Shown: one piece after another, positions 45,111 to 58,402 of the stretch
Layout of the letters: the number at the start of each line of letters is the position of its first letter
How positions within the stretch are numbered: the stretch's first letter is position 1
Assembly (NCBI GenBank): GCA_025200525.1
Contig: CM045761.1
Span: 43,594,190 to 43,658,189, forward strand
From: Camellia lanceoleosa
Taxonomy: Eukaryota > Streptophyta > Magnoliopsida > Ericales > Theaceae
DNA length: 64,000 nucleotides
Direction: 5' to 3'
The notes under the pieces: generated by a model
Database searches by the model: none
Seen by the model: the letters and a program-made list of their open reading frames with translations, nothing else
What the model was told of the DNA's origin: nothing
Position numbers and translations under genes: made by a program

Positions 45111-46201
45111 CAGACTCTCTCGCTTAGAAACCCTTTCGATTTGAAGCTCAAAAACCCTCACTCTCACTGATTTGAATCGCGCACTCTCACTGATTTGAAG
45201 CGCTCACTCTTGCTCGATTTCAAACATGCTCGATCGATTTCAGATTTGTCGATTTCAGAACTTGTTGCAGATTTTGAAGGTTACCAGATTTGCGCTTATC
45301 TTCCGATTTTGGTTCTCCTCTCTTTGAATTTTGTGAGTTTTGATTTTGGTCCTTTAGTTCTCCTCTCGTTCAGGCCCCCTCTTTTTTTTTTAAAGATCTA
45401 TGAGTTCGTTGCTGCTCTATTTTGTTGCAGATCTCGCTCAATCGGTTGCTCTTTTTTTTTTTTTTTTTTTTGTAGAACTCAGATCGATAAGTTTTTATTA
45501 TATATGCATTTGTTTTGTATGAACTCAGATCTCTGATTTTTCATTGTTTTGAGTTGATTGTTTTGGATTTGGTGGATGTATCTCACGTCTCTCTTACATA
45601 CACACATCAAGCTATTAATGTTTCTTTCTAATCTACTCAATCCTCTTTAAATTTGTTTTCGTTTACATTTTTTCTTCCTAATTATAAGTCTAGGTTGTGC
45701 TGCTGATTTATTTTTATCTGGATTCATAATTGATACCAATCATTTGAGTTGAGTTGGAGTTCCAGATTTCAGTAGGTGTTACTTTTGGATTGGCTTGTGT
45801 TTGTATGTGAATCTAAATTGTTCAAAATGCAAGGCTAGCTGAAACCTTCTTCTTTGCAGTTTGACTTGTATTTGGAGAATAAATGTAACATAGAACTGAT
45901 GTGAGAGGGTAGAATGTATTTCAGAGATTAAAGAATTACTAGTAACAGTTTGAAATAATGCAGAAAAAGTAGTTAGAGGTTGTTCTCCACATTTGTCTTG
46001 CCTAATGTGTATGATAACCATGTATAAATTTCTTTATGGCTCACATAGAACCACCACTGTAAAAATCTCTTATGTAGAAAAGAATTGACAGAGGTGGTAC
46101 GGAAAAAAAGAATATCAATCTCCACATTGCAAGTTCTGCAAGAACTTGTGCAATGCACATGTTTACTTGGCATGGCATTCATTCATGCAAGTTATTATTA
46201 C
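45111..46201 (+). other. leader-like region of the CACTA transposase gene
   Basis: A CT-rich, CpG-containing segment (about 45060-45310) with recurring CACTCTCACTGATTTGAA looks like a promoter and 5' leader. T-rich, intron-like sequence follows. No protein is supported; the 113-codon frame at 45195-45536 lacks recognisable features. Splicing towards the transposase start at 50851 is plausible but not shown. Confidence 0.35.
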
Positions 46202-48559
46202 TGTAACAACCCCCATACTGTTTACTGATAAATTACTGAATTACATACTGATTACTGCTAAACTGGACTGCTTATGACGGATAATTGAACCAACTGAAGT
46301 ACTGAATGGACTGATTGAAAACTGGAACTGAATTGACTTAGCATATCTATTGTATTGCATTTTTATCTTTTCGGTTATTTGATTATCTGTTCGTGATTTC
46401 ATGTTTAAACTGCAAATTAAAGGCCTTATCGGCGGCCGAATCAAAAATAGATTGATGTTTTGGAACCATTGGAATTTATGTGATTTAATGGTATATTTAT
46501 CTAAAATGTGATTAGGAATGATTAAACTAGATTAAATAAAGCCAATTAAGAGTTTGTCGAAATTACACTTTTGCCATCCCTAGTGGGCCACTTAGGCAAC
46601 ACACTTAGAGAAACAAAACATTTTTCCTCAGCTCTTTTTGTGCCTATAGCCGACCAAAGTTAGGGAAAGGGAGAGTTAAGAGAGAATTGAACTCATCTTG
46701 TGAATGGGCTTGAAGAATTGAAGAAATTGTTAGAGAATTGTCAAATTGGACTCTTAAACCTTGAATACAAGACTAAGGTAGGACATTCATCTTCTTGTTG
46801 TTGTCATAGGGCTAATTCTTGCATGATTCATGCTTCATTTTAGAATTAAGTCATGTTGTAGCTCATACATGGTGAATTATACTAGAAATCATGCATGTAT
46901 GTTTGAATTGATGAATTTTGAGTTGAGTTCATGACAAATTGTACATGCATGCTCATGTCTAAGCTTAAGTCCATGATTTCAACTTGTTTTTGGTATAAAT
47001 GGCTCACTAGAACATCAAATTGGAGCTTTGAAATGGTTTAATTTCATGCATGTTTGCATGTTCTTCATATTCTTGAAAATGGGTTTGAATATGGTTTTAA
47101 TTGACTCACCATTGGGGCTTGAATTCATAAATTGAGCTTTGAAACTTGTTATACATTGAATTTAGATATGTTTTCCAGAATTTGGGCCCAAGAGGTCGAG
47201 TTTGGAGTGGTAGAATGCTTGGTTTGAGCTTGGGAGGCAAATCTGGAAATTCCAGATTTGGTTTCCTCGCTCGAGCGAGCACCTTTGTCCAGGGCTCCGC
47301 TCGAGCGAGCATCGAGCGACCATCGCGCGTAAAATCACAACATCCAGTATTTTTACTGTTTCGACAGACCGCTCGAGCGAAGGATTTCTCGCTCGAGAGA
47401 AGCCTTTGATTTTGGAAGCTCGCTCGAGCGAAGGAAGGCTCGCTCGAGCGAGGCTCCTATTTTCAGCAAACTTTGCAAAATGTTTTCTAAGTGTATTTTT
47501 GCATCCTCACCCCATTCTAGGCATTCTTAGGCCTAGTTTAAGGCATCTTAATGAGGATATAGATGTAGAATACACCAAGGCAAATTAGGGATTAAGTTAT
47601 GATATTTCCCAACTGTGTAGCTTAGTGTGTGTTCAACCTGTGAACTGTGTAGGGTTGGCGACTGGGGAGACACGCTCTAGCATACTGTAGCCCAAACTCT
47701 GTGAGTAACAATTGTGTAAAGATATGTTCAAAATGATTATCTTTCGAATGCTGAACTGAACTGTTTACTGAACTGGTATTATTTACTAAATGAATGTATG
47801 TCCTTTATTTCCGAACTGTAGTGTGGAATCCTTAGCACCTCATCGCTTTCTTTATTCAATTCTGAGAGACCTCTATCGGTTCCTCGTGGAACCACTCATT
47901 CTTGATTGATGGCCATCATTACTATTCGGTCTTTAAGACCTACTGTTTACTGCTATGCTAATGGATGTACCACATATGACTGAATAACTGTTCCGACTGA
48001 AAGACTGAAATATTGTTTAATGAACTGTTTTCATTACCGTAAGGACATTTCATTCTTAACCTCTTTACGCATTATGTTGTTCACTGGGCTTTAGCTCACT
48101 GTTCATATATATATGTAGGTGCTCAGCCACCAAATCGGAGCTAGGAGCGTGGGTTAGACTCCAGTTTTGTCAAGCCAGTCTTTGTGCCTCACTGCGAGGT
48201 TCCGAGTTGCCATGCTATGACTTTGGGGTGCTTTGTTTTTCCCCCGTCTGTCTCCGTACTATTTTGGATTACTGTATAGATTGTTAGCTACTAACTGTAC
48301 TGCTATCAAGGGATTAGGTCCCTGCACTGTATGACTGTAAATTTTGTATAGACTGTACTGTTCTACATATGTGAATGCATAAAAAATATTTTTGGCATAC
48401 AGACTGTCACAGCTCAATGGACATTATTTATTTACTGTATTGGCTTCCGCCAGTACAGACTGCTTTTTCTTGTATTCTTTGTTAAGTAGGCCTTCGGTAA
48501 TCTCGGGTTACTGGCCGGTTACGGTACTAAACCCATAGGGTTGGGTTTGGGTCGTGACA
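46202..48559. mobile_element. solo LTR (2358 bp), TSD ATTAC
   Basis: The segment starts TGTAACAACCCCC and ends GGGTCGTGACA. It is flanked by ATTAC on both sides (46197-46201 and 48560-48564). It has no internal coding sequence, so it is best read as a solo LTR of a gypsy-type element left by LTR-LTR recombination. Orientation is uncertain, because reversed it would start TGTCACGACCC, also a common LTR start. It holds a CpG-rich block of CTCGAGCGAG-type palindromes at 47265-47455. Confidence 0.82.
47265..47455. repeat. CTCGAGCGA palindrome cluster in solo LTR
   Basis: CGCTCGAGCGAG and variants occur about seven times in 190 bp. The CpG sites are largely intact although the surroundings are CpG-poor. 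Frames through the cluster (47146-47588) are compositional. Confidence 0.85.
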
Positions 48560-50850
48560 ATTACTCTTAATAGATTGCACTTCTGAAGAAAAGTAGCTCT
48601 TTATATGTGTCAGTTCAGTTGTATTTACTAGAGTTTGTGAATATTACACAATGCCACCAGCCCGTGTGGAGCACTTTATATCAGGCAGTTTATATTGACA
48701 TTTCTTCTGAATGAACTGGTGGTAATATGATTACAAAGCACTTGTAAAACAAGCCGGAGTTCAAAACTGGCCTTTCTCACACCAACATAATGGTTTATTT
48801 AATTTTTGTTGATGTTGTTGTTGTTTGGGTTGTCTTGCAGTTTAAATAAGTGGGTCATGTTGGTTTTGGGTTTGTCCCTTTGATGGTTTACCTGCGTAAT
48901 TTACAGTTCGGTTGAGAAATTACAGAACAAGACATGCTAACCTTAGCTAGTACTATGATACTAAAGAAGTGGGAAAATAAAATCCTAATAATGAGGTTGG
49001 TTTAAGATAGGCTGACCCAAAATCTGCTTAGTCCAGGAAAGGATAGCTAAATAACATTCAAGGGCCCTCCAACGGTTAAGTTAGATATGCTTGAGGAAGA
49101 AGATAATCAGAGAGTAAGAGTCTGTAAGAGATAACGTACAGAAAACATGACATACTCCTGGTCAGGTCGGCTTTCCTAGACGCACTGCACAGAATTGTTT
49201 CCCAACCAGGTCAGCCTCTTGATTACATGAGTGTGAGTGCTTGCGAGCCCAACGGATCTGACTGAGCTGACCTTGTTGCAAAGAGATGGTCTGACCCCTC
49301 AAAGCCTGTGCTTGGGCCATCTTAGGCCTTTAACAGGGTCCATTAAGTCTACCTCTTATCTGCATACATCAAAAGTTATGCTAAATCCAACCCTACCTCA
49401 GTTATACAACTCCTGTAGTTGTCCCATGAAGGCTAACATAGTGTAGGTTCCTTTTCTTTTTTGTTTTTTGATACATATAATGACTTTTGGGAGAAAGATT
49501 TTAGATAAGAAGCAATAGTACCATATATTAGAGAAAAGGAAAAAGATTTGAATTTTCTCCTTTTTCCTTAATCATTGATCTTTAGCACCCATACTTCCTC
49601 TTTATGAGTGGTGGGACCTATTTAGATAACTCAATGCAATTCTAAAATTGCATAACTCAGATAAACAAAAACCATGGAAGCATTTCATGTTTGAACTCAG
49701 AATCCTTATCCTTCTTGAATAATTAACTACTTAAGAGCAGTTACAAGAAGTCAATGAAACACATATAAATTTGGCCTAGGGAACCAAATACAGATGCAAT
49801 TTTGAATCTAGAGGCCTTGTGTGAAAAATCGCTCACTAGAAAATCAAATAAAAGAATAACAAATGGCGTGGTTTAAGATTTTGAAAGCTGATTAACAGTA
49901 ATTGTGATATTTTCTTATGTTTGTGCATATACAATTTATAATAGATCACAATAGGATGACGTAATAGTATTCAACACTATTGATTGATGCCAAGCATGTG
50001 TGGGTGTTCATGTGTGGGTGTTCATGACATAACAAAAATGGTGTTATAGAAATGAAACAGAACACTACTAAGATATATTGGTATGTGTGAGTGTTCATGT
50101 AGTAGTGAGAACTTGTTGCTTACTTGTGATAATCTGGTTGTTCTTGTAGAATCTTCATTAGAGATACCTAGTAATTTTTTATGAATCTTTATATCATAAT
50201 CTATCAAGAGCATTGTAGAAACTTTTAGTTTCTTCAGTAATATGCTTCATGCTAGAAATGCTTCTAGTGTGCTTGATAGTTTTGATTCAGGTTGCACCAT
50301 CGGGATGCAATAATCATGACAGTTGTTAATTTAGCAAGTAATTATCCATGTATACATAAATAACCTTAGAATCGTCCAAGAATCTTCATTAGAGATACCT
50401 AGTCATCTTTGATGAAGCTCTTCTTGGATTGTCCAATTGGGACAGCTCAAGAGCACAAGTCTATGTTGTAATTAGTAGTTCTACCGTTTAAATGCAGTCC
50501 ATCTCGTAGAGATTTCGTGTAGTAGCTTCTTATGTTCTCTGAGTGCATACTAGATAAGGTGTAGCAGTACACCTAGTCTATGTCGTGTACTTGGAGAATC
50601 ATGGGGAGATGCTGTCGAAATTTCGTTAGAGATAGATAGAGAGGTATGAGCTACTTTTTACAATATAGACTGTTCATTCCTGAATGGGAAAGTAGGATGA
50701 ACCAACCTATTAAAGAAGAGTTAGCGGTGAATGGTGTCATGTCGCATGCATTGTAATGTACTTAATTGAGGTTAAGAATAATTAAAATGAAAAGATAATT
50801 TTGAACCTTGTTGATTTGGCTGTGACATTTGTAGTGTAAGACGAAGTCAG
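48560..50850. other. CACTA internal region before the transposase
   Basis: No gene was recognised. An acceptor-like TTGTCTTGCAG ends at about 48840, consistent with leader introns. A segment at about 49016-49450 (GGGCCCTCCAACGGTTAAGT and CAACCAGGTCAGCC) has an LTR-like flavour and may be a further insertion. A short direct repeat (AGAATCTTCATTAGAGATAC, then CTAGT) occurs at about 50149 and 50380. Confidence 0.35.
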
Positions 50851-53800
50851 ATGGATAAAAGTTGGATAAATTAGCATAGGTTGCATCCAGAATATATAGA
50901 AGGGGTTAAGGAATTTGTTAAACTTACATGCCAAAATAATCCTCTATCAAATGAAGTCACATGTCTATGTAAACGATGTCAGAATGTCAAACTAGAAAGA
51001 AAGACCTTTTGGGGAAACATTTAATGGTCAATGGATTTCTTCCAAGCTACACCAGATGGATTTTTCACGGGGAAGATTTACCAGCATCTGTGCCATTGAA
51101 TGAGAATGTCAGTGATTCGAATGATGGCGATAAAGTCAATGAAATGACATAGGAGGCGTTCGGACTTCCTCCGCCAAGCTTGGTTCATCTTGCTAGTAAT
51201 GAGATAGGAAGTTCTAATATCGAACTAGGCCCAGATAAGAAAACTGAAAGATTTTTCAGTTTATTGAAGGAGGCCGAAAGAGAGTTGTATCTAGAGTGTC
51301 ACAAGTTTTCAATGCTATCATTTGTTGTTCGATTATTGCATATCAAGTGCCTTAGTGGATGGAGCGACAAGTCTTTCACGATGTTGCATAAATTTTTAAA
51401 GGATGCATTCCCAAAAGGTGAAACTTTGCCAAAGTCGTTCTATGCAACGAGGGCACTCCTTAGGGAATTAGGCCTTGATTATCACCAGGTACATGCATGC
51501 CCAAGAGATTGCTCACTGTATTGGAAGGAGACAGCTAGTAGGGATGATTACATAGTGTGTCAGACGCCTAGATACAAACAGTTTGAGGGTGAGAAGAATG
51601 ATTATAAAAAGAAGCAACAAAGAATTCCCCAGAAGATTGTGAGATACTTTCCTTTGATTCCAAGGCTTCAAAGATTGTTCATGTCATCCAAAACTGCTTC
51701 ATTAATGAGATGGCATGCAGAGGGCGGAATTGATGATGGCAAAATGAGACATCCTGCTGACTCTCCTGTCTAGAAAAAATTTGATACTTTGTATCCCAAG
51801 TTTGCAAGTAAGCCTCGCAATGTCAGACTAGGTTTAGCAGCGGATGGATTTAATCCATTTAAGGCAATGAATGTTGCTCACAGCAGTTGGCCAGTTATTG
51901 TGATGCCTTATAATTTGCCACCGTGGTTGTGCATGAAACAACCTCATATGATAATGATATTGCTCATTGATGGTCCTTCTTCACCTGGCAATAACATTGA
52001 TGTCTACTTGCGCTTGTTAGTGGATAAACTGATTAAATTATAGGAAAATGGTGTTCAGATGTACGATGCAGAAACTAATCAAATGTTCCAATTGCACGCG
52101 GTCTTACTGTGGACAATAAATGATTTTCCTGCATATGCAAATTTTTTTGGATGGAGCACGAAAGGTGCTTTAGCTTGTCCTTGTTGTAACATACATACTT
52201 GACATCGGTATTTGAAGAATGGAAGGAAAATTTGTTACATGGGGCATCACCGTTGGTTGAATGTGAGTCACAAATTTTGAAAAGATGGTGCGTCTTTTGA
52301 TGGAACTTTTGAATTTGAACCATGTCCAACTCGATTATCAGGGGCTAATGTGTTACGACAGCTAGGGCCTAAGCATCAACCAACTAACAGACAAAAAAGA
52401 ACAAGGAAAGGAAAGGAAAAAGAGGATAATGAGGAGGATCATAATTGGAGGAAGAGGAGTATTTTCTTTAAGCTTCCATATTGGGAGCATAATTTGATTC
52501 GCCACAATCTTGATATAATGCACATTGAGAAGAACGTGTGTGATAATGTATTTTGGACGATATTAAATGTTGATGGGAAAGGAAAGGATAATTTAAATGC
52601 TCGTCGAGACTTGCAAGATATGGGAATTCGAAAGGCATTACATCCTAAAAAAGGGGTTGGGAACAGGTATTATTTGCCGCCTGCATGTTTTGCTATGAAC
52701 AATAGAGAGAGAGGTTTGTTTTGTACACTCCTGAAGAATATCAAAGTTCCAAATGGGAATGCATCTAATATTTCTTGTCGTGTTAACCTCAAACAACATA
52801 GCATATTTGGACTGAAAAGTCATGACAACCATATATTGATGCAATAAATACTTCCAATAGTAATGAGAAATTTGTTACCGGAAAAAGTTGTTGAACCATT
52901 GATTGAGTTAAGCAATTTCTTCAGGCAGTTGTGCTCCAAAACTCTAGAGCCAGATGGGTTAGATCGTCTTCAATCCCAAATTGCTCTTACACTTTGTCAT
53001 CTTAAGAGAATTTTCCTCCATCCTTTTTCGATATAATGGAGCACTTGCCTATTCACCTAGCAGAGGAGGCCAAGATTGCTGGTCTAGTGCAATATCACTG
53101 GATGTACTTTATAGAAAGGTGTGCAATTCTACTCCAATTTACAGTTGTAGTCATTTGTTTGTTTATAATTGAAAGTCATGTGTGCATTTGTTTATTTCTA
53201 GGTATCTTATGACACTTAAGTCATATATGCATAATCGAAGTCATCCAGAAGGTTCAATTGCAAAGGGATACTTAGTTGCAGAGTGTATGACCTTTTGCTC
53301 AAGGTACTTGGATGATGTCGAGTCAAAATTGAATCGACCAATAAGGAATTACAATATTAGTGACAATCTTGGGATATTATTGGGTCATGCTTGAGGAAAA
53401 GGAAAAGGGTTTGCGCTTGATAACACATCATGGGTACAAGCTCATCGGTATGTGTTATTTAACACTGTTGCAGTTGTCCCATATCGAGAGTAAGATACAA
53501 TCTTTGTTCCAAAATTTTATTGATACCATTAATAAGTATCTTGCATTTTATAAGTACTTTAAATGTATAGGGAGCATTGTGATTTTATTAAGCGGTCACA
53601 TCGTCGTCTCAAAGATGTTGATGTGGATCACCGTTACAATGATGAGTTTCCCAGATGGTTTAATTCTCATGTAAGTACTAATAACTTACATGTTTCTAAT
53701 TTTCAATTATCATGTTTTCAATTTTTAATTCTCTGTTAGTTGATGTTTAATTTTGTTGACTTTGTAAAAATAGGTTGAAGAGCTTCTAGCTATTGAAAAT

Positions 53801-54499
53801 GATGTGTTGTCAGATGAGATTAAAACTTCGGCATTGGGACCTAGTAAAAAGGCCACGAGATTCAGTGGGTATATAATTAATGGTACTAGGTATCATACGA
53901 GGAGTCGTGAGTGGAGAAGAAAAACTCAAAATAGTGGAGTTATGGTGAAAGCAAAGACTTGTAGCTATGCAAGTACCAGAGACATGAATCCTGTGAAAGG
54001 TGAAGTAGCATATTATGGATATGTGACAGATATTATTGAATTGTATTACTCACACGACCGTAGATATGTGCTATTTATGTGCGACTGGATTGACAACAGC
54101 AAAGGACTGAAGCAGGATGGGTTTGGTTTCACACTTGTTAATTTCAATCATTTGTTATATATAAAGAAACAAAATAGTGATGAGCCATTCATCATAGCAT
54201 CTCAGGCACAACAAGTTTTCTATGTTAATGATCCCGTTGAAGTTGATTGGGATGTTGTAGTCAAGATGAAACCTGGAGACTTGTATGAGGTGTGTGGAGA
54301 ACAACCAATTAATGATGGAGAACATCATAATGAAGTGGAAGGATTTGGCGACCAAGAGTTAGATGCAACTTCGTTTGCTTGTGAAGAGAACATAAATTGG
54401 GTTAGACAAGGTGAAGTTGGAACAACTATTGATGAAACTATTGGACCTCTTGGGATATCGACACAGACACAATCTGAAGATGATGAAGAAATGGTATGA
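50851..54499 (+). pseudogene. Tnp2-type CACTA transposase with DUF4218 and DUF4216
   Basis: ATG 50851 opens MDKSWIN(stop)HRLHPEYIEGV, the transposase-associated N-terminal domain with its Cys cluster (CLCKRCQNVK). A frameshift near 51015 leads to the Tnp2 core: LHIKCLSGWSDKSFTMLHKF, LPPWLCMKQPHMIMILLIDG, LWTINDFPAYANFFGWSTKG, then IRHNLDIMHIEKNVCDNVFW. DUF4218 follows (52984-53394), spliced by an intron at about 53120-53201. DUF4216 ends it (YYGYVTDIIELYYSHDRRYV, FVNDPVEVDWDVVVK-like sequence). Stops at 50872, 51150, 51771, 52042, 52201 and 52279 mostly fit TGG or CGA codons. The protein would cut and join element ends; this copy cannot be translated through. Confidence 0.92.
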
Positions 54500-56065
54500 T
54501 ATTGTAATTTTGTTTCATATTCATTGTTACATTTGTGCTTTTAGCATGGATATTCATGTTAATGAAATATTTGCTTTTAAAATGTGTCATTTTTTTGCTT
54601 TTCAACGTGATTGTCCTTGAGACAACCTTTTATGTCCTTGAAAAGGATCATAAATGTTATATTAAGATTGTGTTTAAAATTTAAATTTGTAGAGAAATTT
54701 TTTAATATTTTGAAAAGTCTTAATGTAGTAGATTCTTTTGTGCCAAAAATTCTGTTGTTTTTGTATTCACTATTGTATCTATTGTACTTTATATTCATTG
54801 CTAACACATAAAATTCTACATGTATGCTTGTGGTCTTCTGTAAACTAGCATGACAGATCGACGATGCTCTAGGCAGAGGCAACATTCAGCCTCTGCAAAT
54901 TCTAAGAGTTCTCATAGTGGGAGTGTAGATGAGAGTTCTTATAGTGAGAGTTCAGATGAGAGTACACGCATCATACCTGATCCACCCATGTCATGGTATC
55001 CTCTAGGTAGCTTGCCTAGTACATCATTGAGTACTGGTTCGACACATGACACTACTGCTGGTATGAATTATTTTATTCAATTGAATTACTCCATTAGATT
55101 TCTCTGTTGATGTTCTTTTTTCTTTTGATGTTTTACATTTCTTTTTTTTTAAACTAAGTGACACTACTCCATTTGCTCCATTGACTGCTCAATTTTTGTT
55201 ATGAAATAGTTGTAGAACACATTTGTGATTTTATTGCCTTGCTCTTGATCCCTCCATTCTTGTATTAGTTTCCTAGAAAAATTTATTGAAGGTTATTATG
55301 GCTCTCTGAAGAACATGAAGTTTTGCTTTGTGAATAATTATAATGAAAAACTCTAATTTAAGACCTCCAATACACCTTTACTGACATGGACAGACCCACT
55401 TGAATGTCACCCTCTCGCGACGACAATGAATAATTTATCGATAATGTGATGTTTTGTTGACAATTACATTAATTTCTTTAAAAGTTTTGTGACTGGAACC
55501 CAAGTATCTTATCAACTTTTATCATTCTTTCTAGTATCTTCTAACTTGATATTGATATTTGGAAGAGTAGGTCATAGTTCAAGAGGCCCAACACTCATGC
55601 ATGGTAGTGATTGGAACCCAAGTGGTGGCATTTTACATATTGTGTCTAATGAGTTAAACCAAGTGGTTGACGGGTATACGTCCTTGGCTTCTTGTTTGGG
55701 TGTTTTAGCACGAGATGGGAACCTTATGCCCCTCACTTATAGAACTTGGAGCCATGTACCGAAGGAAAACAAAGAGAGAATTTGGAGAGAAGTAAAGGTA
55801 AAAGAATTATTTCATTTTACATATCAATTTTAATCTTAATTTGTTATTATTTATTTTATTTGTTTCATATTTTATAGTTGCCAGTTTGTTTTGGTTACAT
55901 TAGATTATGGATCCCATTGTTTAATGTTTTATAAGAATTGATAAAGATATGTAGTTTTGGTGACATGGATTTTTTTCTTGTGATCTTCCAGCTTAGGTTC
56001 CATAGCGCATTATATGCACTATCAGATTACCATGATGTACAATGTCAACATCCACATCCACGACA

Positions 56066-56069
<4 letters not shown>

Positions 56070-56114
<45 letters not shown>
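56070..56114. repeat. (CT)n microsatellite
   Basis: About twenty CT dinucleotides in an intron of the TNPA-like gene. Confidence 0.95.
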
Positions 56115-56450
56115 AGATTCTTGATTTAGAAGCCTCTTTAATTTTATGAATAACCACTGCGTATTGGGAGTGGTTAACATGAAATATATGTATAATGTGT
56201 GAAAAATGTATAGAAATATATAAAAGTGTATGAGACTGTTGAAATGTGTATTGAATTTTGAGACTGTTGAAATGTGTATTGAATTTTTACCTTCCAATGT
56301 TGAAGTGGGCAGTCCTTGGCAGGACTCTTCTTTAACTTCTAATGCTGGTCAATTGTGATGCGAGCTGTAAACTCGAATGTTTAGGGCTTGACTTTTGCTG
56401 GTGTTTTTCAACTTCACTAATATTTGTGATTTGTGTGTTTTGGGGTTTAT

Positions 56451-58402
56451 TGTAACGCCCTCAAAATTAAACCCATTAAACATAAAACAAGGTATACATT
56501 ATTAAAAGAAAAACATTATATTATTTAAATCATCAGAGTATTTTGAAATAAAACATCAAAATAAGTGCCCTACGGGCTTACATCTTGCCAAGCCAACACT
56601 TGGACACAATTTCATGAGTTCTAACTCAAAACAAATAAAGCCCTAGGCTTGAATGTTTACATAAATCAAATAAAATAACTAAAAACAATTAAAACAAGTC
56701 TTCAAGTCCAAATCCTCACAAGCTAAGTCTTTGGAGGTAGTGAACCACCTGAACCTGAAAATAAAGTTCCCATATAGGGTGAGCCACAGCCCAGTAGAGA
56801 AATACTAAACCAAGCATAAGAATTAACTAAAGCAGTAGTACCCGATACATGGTTAACACAAGATAATCAATCTACAATTTATTGACACGAATGCCTACAT
56901 TGTCTATGACACATGGTCTATGACACCTTTTTACTTTCCATTTACACGCATATGGCTCGAACACGCCAAACAACTCAACGAGAATAACAAATCAGGTTAA
57001 CCCTTTCTTATAACATAATAAACACACACGCTGGTGTTATATCAATCTCAATCAACTTCACTTCCATACTTCCCAACTGATACACATGGTGGTGATGTAT
57101 CATATCAACAACAAATAGAAATATTTCTATTATCAATAAGCACACACATATGTCATGCTACTGGAGTCCATCTCCTATCTCCTCCCAACAAGTCCGGTTT
57201 AGAGGTCCATCCCCTATCTTCCCCTAAACCGTGGAGTTCATCCCCTATCTTCTCCAAAACCAAATGCATATGCAACATAATCAATACATGCCATATACAA
57301 CACATAATTAATACACGAATGTTCTGTATTAACTCAACAGTCAAACAATTGACTCAATTTCAGTTATACCTAAACCGCATGCAAGGTCTACAATAATCAA
57401 TAGCTATCCTCCACCGATAGCCCAAAACAATTATTTCTAAGCAAGAAATAACTATAACAATAATGTAATTTCGATATTCACAAAGGTAAGTATTTAAACT
57501 ACCAAATACATCATTAAACCATTAACTTTCCCAGTCTCATGAATTTAATCCACTATCACAATCTTCCCTTAAATTAATTATATAAATTAATCTATGACAA
57601 AACCCTACGGTTTCTCCCAAAATTACCAAAACTACCCCCACATACCAAAATACCACTACTTAGGATTAAAACGTATAAATGGAGTAGGAAATCCCTACCT
57701 CGAAGCAAAGAACCCAAAAGAAGAAGACGAAGATGATAGCCCAAATTCCAAAGTGCTCCAAATTCAAGTTTGTTCAGATTAAATGAAAGCCCTCACTCTC
57801 CTCTATCTTTTTTTGTAAAGCAACTAGGGTAAAAACACACCCTAACTAGATCAATCCTAGGAGAGAAGGTGTTTAGAGAAGAAGAACTTCGGAATTAGGG
57901 TTTGGGATCAAAAGAGGATGAAAAACTGCTTAAAAATCCATTCAGTGTTTATATCTTTGGGCGGGCTCGCTCGGCGAGGACACAGTCGCCGAGCGACCAT
58001 ACACAAGAAACTGACCTCGCTCGAGCGAAGAGAAGAGAAGCTCGAGCCAAAGACAAACCAGCTCGCTCGAGCGAAGGAAAGCTCGCTCGAGCCAAGATAC
58101 ACTGCTCTCGAGTGTCTAGGTATCGACGAACGCCGCCGAGCCAAGAAAGGCCCGCTCGAGCGAAGAACCAAAGATAAAGACCTCGCTCGAGCGAAGAGAA
58201 GCTCGCTCGAGCGACCAAGCCAAAAACTGAACATCACCACTTGGTTTCTAAACCCAACCAACCTGTAATCAACCTGTCCAACAAATCCCATAACTCACAA
58301 CTGACGAAATAAAGGACAACATCAACAACAATATGGCAACGGAATCCACGGAACATAAGTCCATATACAATAATCAAATGGGAAAAGACCGGGGTCGCTA
58401 TA
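56451..58402. mobile_element. solo LTR (1952 bp), TSD TTTAT
   Basis: It starts TGTAACGCCCTC and ends GGGGTCGCTATA, flanked by TTTAT (56446-56450 and 58403-58407). The 3' end is TA rather than CA. It shares the TGTAAC..CCC start, GTCG near the end, and a CTCGAGCGA-rich block (57960-58225) with the solo LTR at 46202, so the two are related families. It is inserted in an intron of the TNPA-like gene. Two imperfect repeats of TCCATCCCCTATCTTC..CTAAACC lie at about 57165-57260. Confidence 0.8.
57960..58225. repeat. CTCGAGCGA cluster in the second solo LTR
   Basis: CTCGCTCGAGCGAA and shorter CTCGAGC forms recur about nine times. Frames crossing it in both strands are open because the repeat lacks stops; I do not call genes there. 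Confidence 0.85.

Noticed and set aside
57902..58291. Arg/Ser/Ala-rich frames on both strands
   Set aside because: They follow the CTCGAGCGA palindrome cluster, which is open in most frames by composition.
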